Part shown: in pieces, positions 63,035 through 64,000 of the stretch | Numbering within the stretch: position 1 is the first letter of the stretch | Layout: the number at the start of each line of letters is the position of its first letter | Assembly (NCBI RefSeq): GCF_009796785.1 | Contig: NZ_CP047026.1 | Span: forward strand, 1,944,001 to 2,008,000 | Source of the DNA: Polaribacter sp. L3A8 | GTDB lineage: Bacteria > Bacteroidota > Bacteroidia > Flavobacteriales > Flavobacteriaceae | Reading direction: 5' to 3' | Length of the DNA: 64,000 nt | Made by a program: the position numbers and the translations under genes | Notes under the pieces: model-generated | The model's database searches: none | The model's input: only the letters and a program-made list of their open reading frames with translations | Told to the model about the DNA's origin: nothing

Positions 63035-64000
63035 AACTTAAAATTCTTTTATACCAAGGTTTCTTAACATCCTCGACATAACCATTTCCGTAGCCATAGC
63101 CGTAACCATAGCCATAACCATAGCCTCTAGTCATATCTGTATCATTTAAAACGATAGCCATATTTGGTAATTTCTTTTCGTTGTATAATGTTTGTACTAT
63201 ATTAAGCATACGCTTATCTAAATAATTTGCTCTAGATACATATAAAAACATATCTGCATATTTAGAAACTAATAGCGTATCCGTAACTAGGTTTACAGGA
63301 GCAGTATCCACTATAATATAATCGTAATCTTTTTTAACTTGGTCGAATAACTCTTTAATTTTACCCGTTAAAAGTAATTCCGCAGGGTTTGGAGGTATTA
63401 CACCAGATGCAATAATATCTAATCCTTTAATTTCAGGAATAGAAAATTTAACATCATTTAAAGATAACTTATCGTTTGTAATATAATTTGTAATTCCTTT
63501 TCGTTCAGGAATCCCTAGGTACTCTGTAACTTTAGGCGCTCTAAGATCCATCCCCATCAGTAAAACTTTTTTATTAGATAAAGAAAGAGCCGCTGCAAGG
63601 TTAATCGAAATGAAAGATTTCCCTTCGCCACTTGTAGTAGACGTAATAAATATTGTCTTACCTAAATCACTATCTTTATGATTAGACAACATAAAATCTA
63701 AATTCGTTCTAATCAAACGAAAAGCCTCTGCTGTACTTGTTCTTGAATCATTACCGATAACAATTTTCTCATTTGTTTCAGAATGAGGTACATCCCCTAA
63801 AAAAGGAACTGTTGTTAACTCTTCTATATCCTTACGAGTATGAATCTTTGTATCTAATAAATTTTTAACATAAAGAATTATAAAAGGGATTATAAGACCA
63901 ATTAGCAAAGCTCCAAGATAAATAATATTTCTTTTAGGAGAAACTGGATTATTAGAACCATAGGCAACATCAATAATTTTTGCATTTGGAACTGTTACCG
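63033..64000 (-). CDS. Wzc-type tyrosine kinase / polysaccharide co-polymerase (5' end outside window)
   Basis: The C-terminal ~320 residues of a capsule or exopolysaccharide chain-length regulator with BY-kinase. The visible part starts in the periplasmic tail (VPNAKIIDVAYGSNNPVSPK), then has a transmembrane helix (LGALLIGLIIPFIILYV) and the kinase domain. The latter has Walker A TTSGEGKSFISINL, A' LLMGMDLRAPK and Walker B DYIIVDTAPV. Six Gly-Tyr pairs then GNGY form the autophosphorylated tail. The frame is open to the right edge. The preceding genes should be an export operon. Confidence 0.92.
   Translation of the reverse strand, partial: VTVPNAKIIDVAYGSNNPVSPKRNIIYLGALLIGLIIPFIILYVKNLLDTKIHTRKDIEELTTVPFLGDVPHSETNEKIVIGNDSRTSTAEAFRLIRTNLDFMLSNHKDSDLGKTIFITSTTSGEGKSFISINLAAALSLSNKKVLLMGMDLRAPKVTEYLGIPERKGITNYITNDKLSLNDVKFSIPEIKGLDIIASGVIPPNPAELLLTGKIKELFDQVKKDYDYIIVDTAPVNLVTDTLLVSKYADMFLYVSRANYLDKRMLNIVQTLYNEKKLPNMAIVLNDTDMTRGYGYGYGYGYGYGNGYVEDVKKPWYKRILS

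Overview
The window is about 64 kb of low-GC chromosomal DNA from a member of the Bacteroidota, almost certainly the Flavobacteriaceae; a marine Polaribacter- or Tenacibaculum-like genus would fit. The evidence is type IX secretion and gliding genes (porV, porU, gldJ), promoters ending in the Bacteroidota -7 box TAnnTTTG, flavobacterial families (DUF5606, Lacal_2735, long-form urocanate hydratase, fused CcsBA), very AT-rich spacers, and many TAATG or ATGA start/stop overlaps. I see no prophage, plasmid, CRISPR array or intact insertion sequence. The species cannot be named from the sequence alone.

Layout. 1-7.4 kb: envelope and glycan genes (phosphohexomutase end, MsbA-like flippase, putative DxD glycosyltransferase, GT11 fucosyltransferase, GT25 and WaaE-like GT2 enzymes) interrupted by the CCA-adding enzyme. 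7.5-15.3 kb: housekeeping genes (dapD, ruvX, def, DUF5606, mazG, fabI, recN) and a GT2 gene. The spacers here are unusually repeat-rich: three different 7-bp tandem arrays, a tandemly duplicated REP-like hairpin cluster and a 43-bp dispersed repeat. 15.4-22.5 kb: a GH2 beta-galactosidase remnant, then a LysR regulator divergent from a complete histidine-degradation operon, hutHUIG. 22.6-23.7 kb: a lipoprotein formylglycine-generating-enzyme homologue with both catalytic cysteines.

23.8-32.4 kb: a colinear cluster (TetR-like regulator, ABC1 kinase, flavin reductase, SDR-DUF2867 protein; then two small paralogues, SDR, glutathione peroxidase, Lacal_2735, TspO, SRPBCC and photolyase). Its make-up suggests a light or photo-oxidative stress response. 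Its two transcription units begin with the same inverted repeat placed identically relative to the -7 box, which suggests one regulon.

32.7-47.3 kb: tRNA-Thr, udk, a DivIC/FtsB protein, methylmalonyl-CoA mutase (mutA and mutB with a small membrane protein between them), a GH3-family protein, a ThDP enzyme paired with an aldehyde dehydrogenase (probably a 2-oxoglutarate decarboxylase/SSADH bypass), a putative metallopeptidase and the CcsBA cytochrome c maturation fusion. 47.5-53.4 kb: a LysM/receptor-like lipoprotein coupled to guaA, a KASIII-like enzyme, a truncated haemoglobin and cdd. 53.5-61.3 kb: porV-porU divergent from gldJ-murF. 61.3-64 kb: an N-acetylglucosamine-kinase-like gene and a capsule pair, a CpsB-type phosphatase convergent with a Wzc-type tyrosine kinase that is cut by the window edge.

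The strongest candidates for something undescribed are the paired operator of the stress cluster with its uncharacterised small proteins, and the 22-copy heptamer array that ends exactly at a glycosyltransferase start codon. Three copies of a structured element, each lying just downstream of a minus-strand gene, are probably a flavobacterial 3'-end RNA family.
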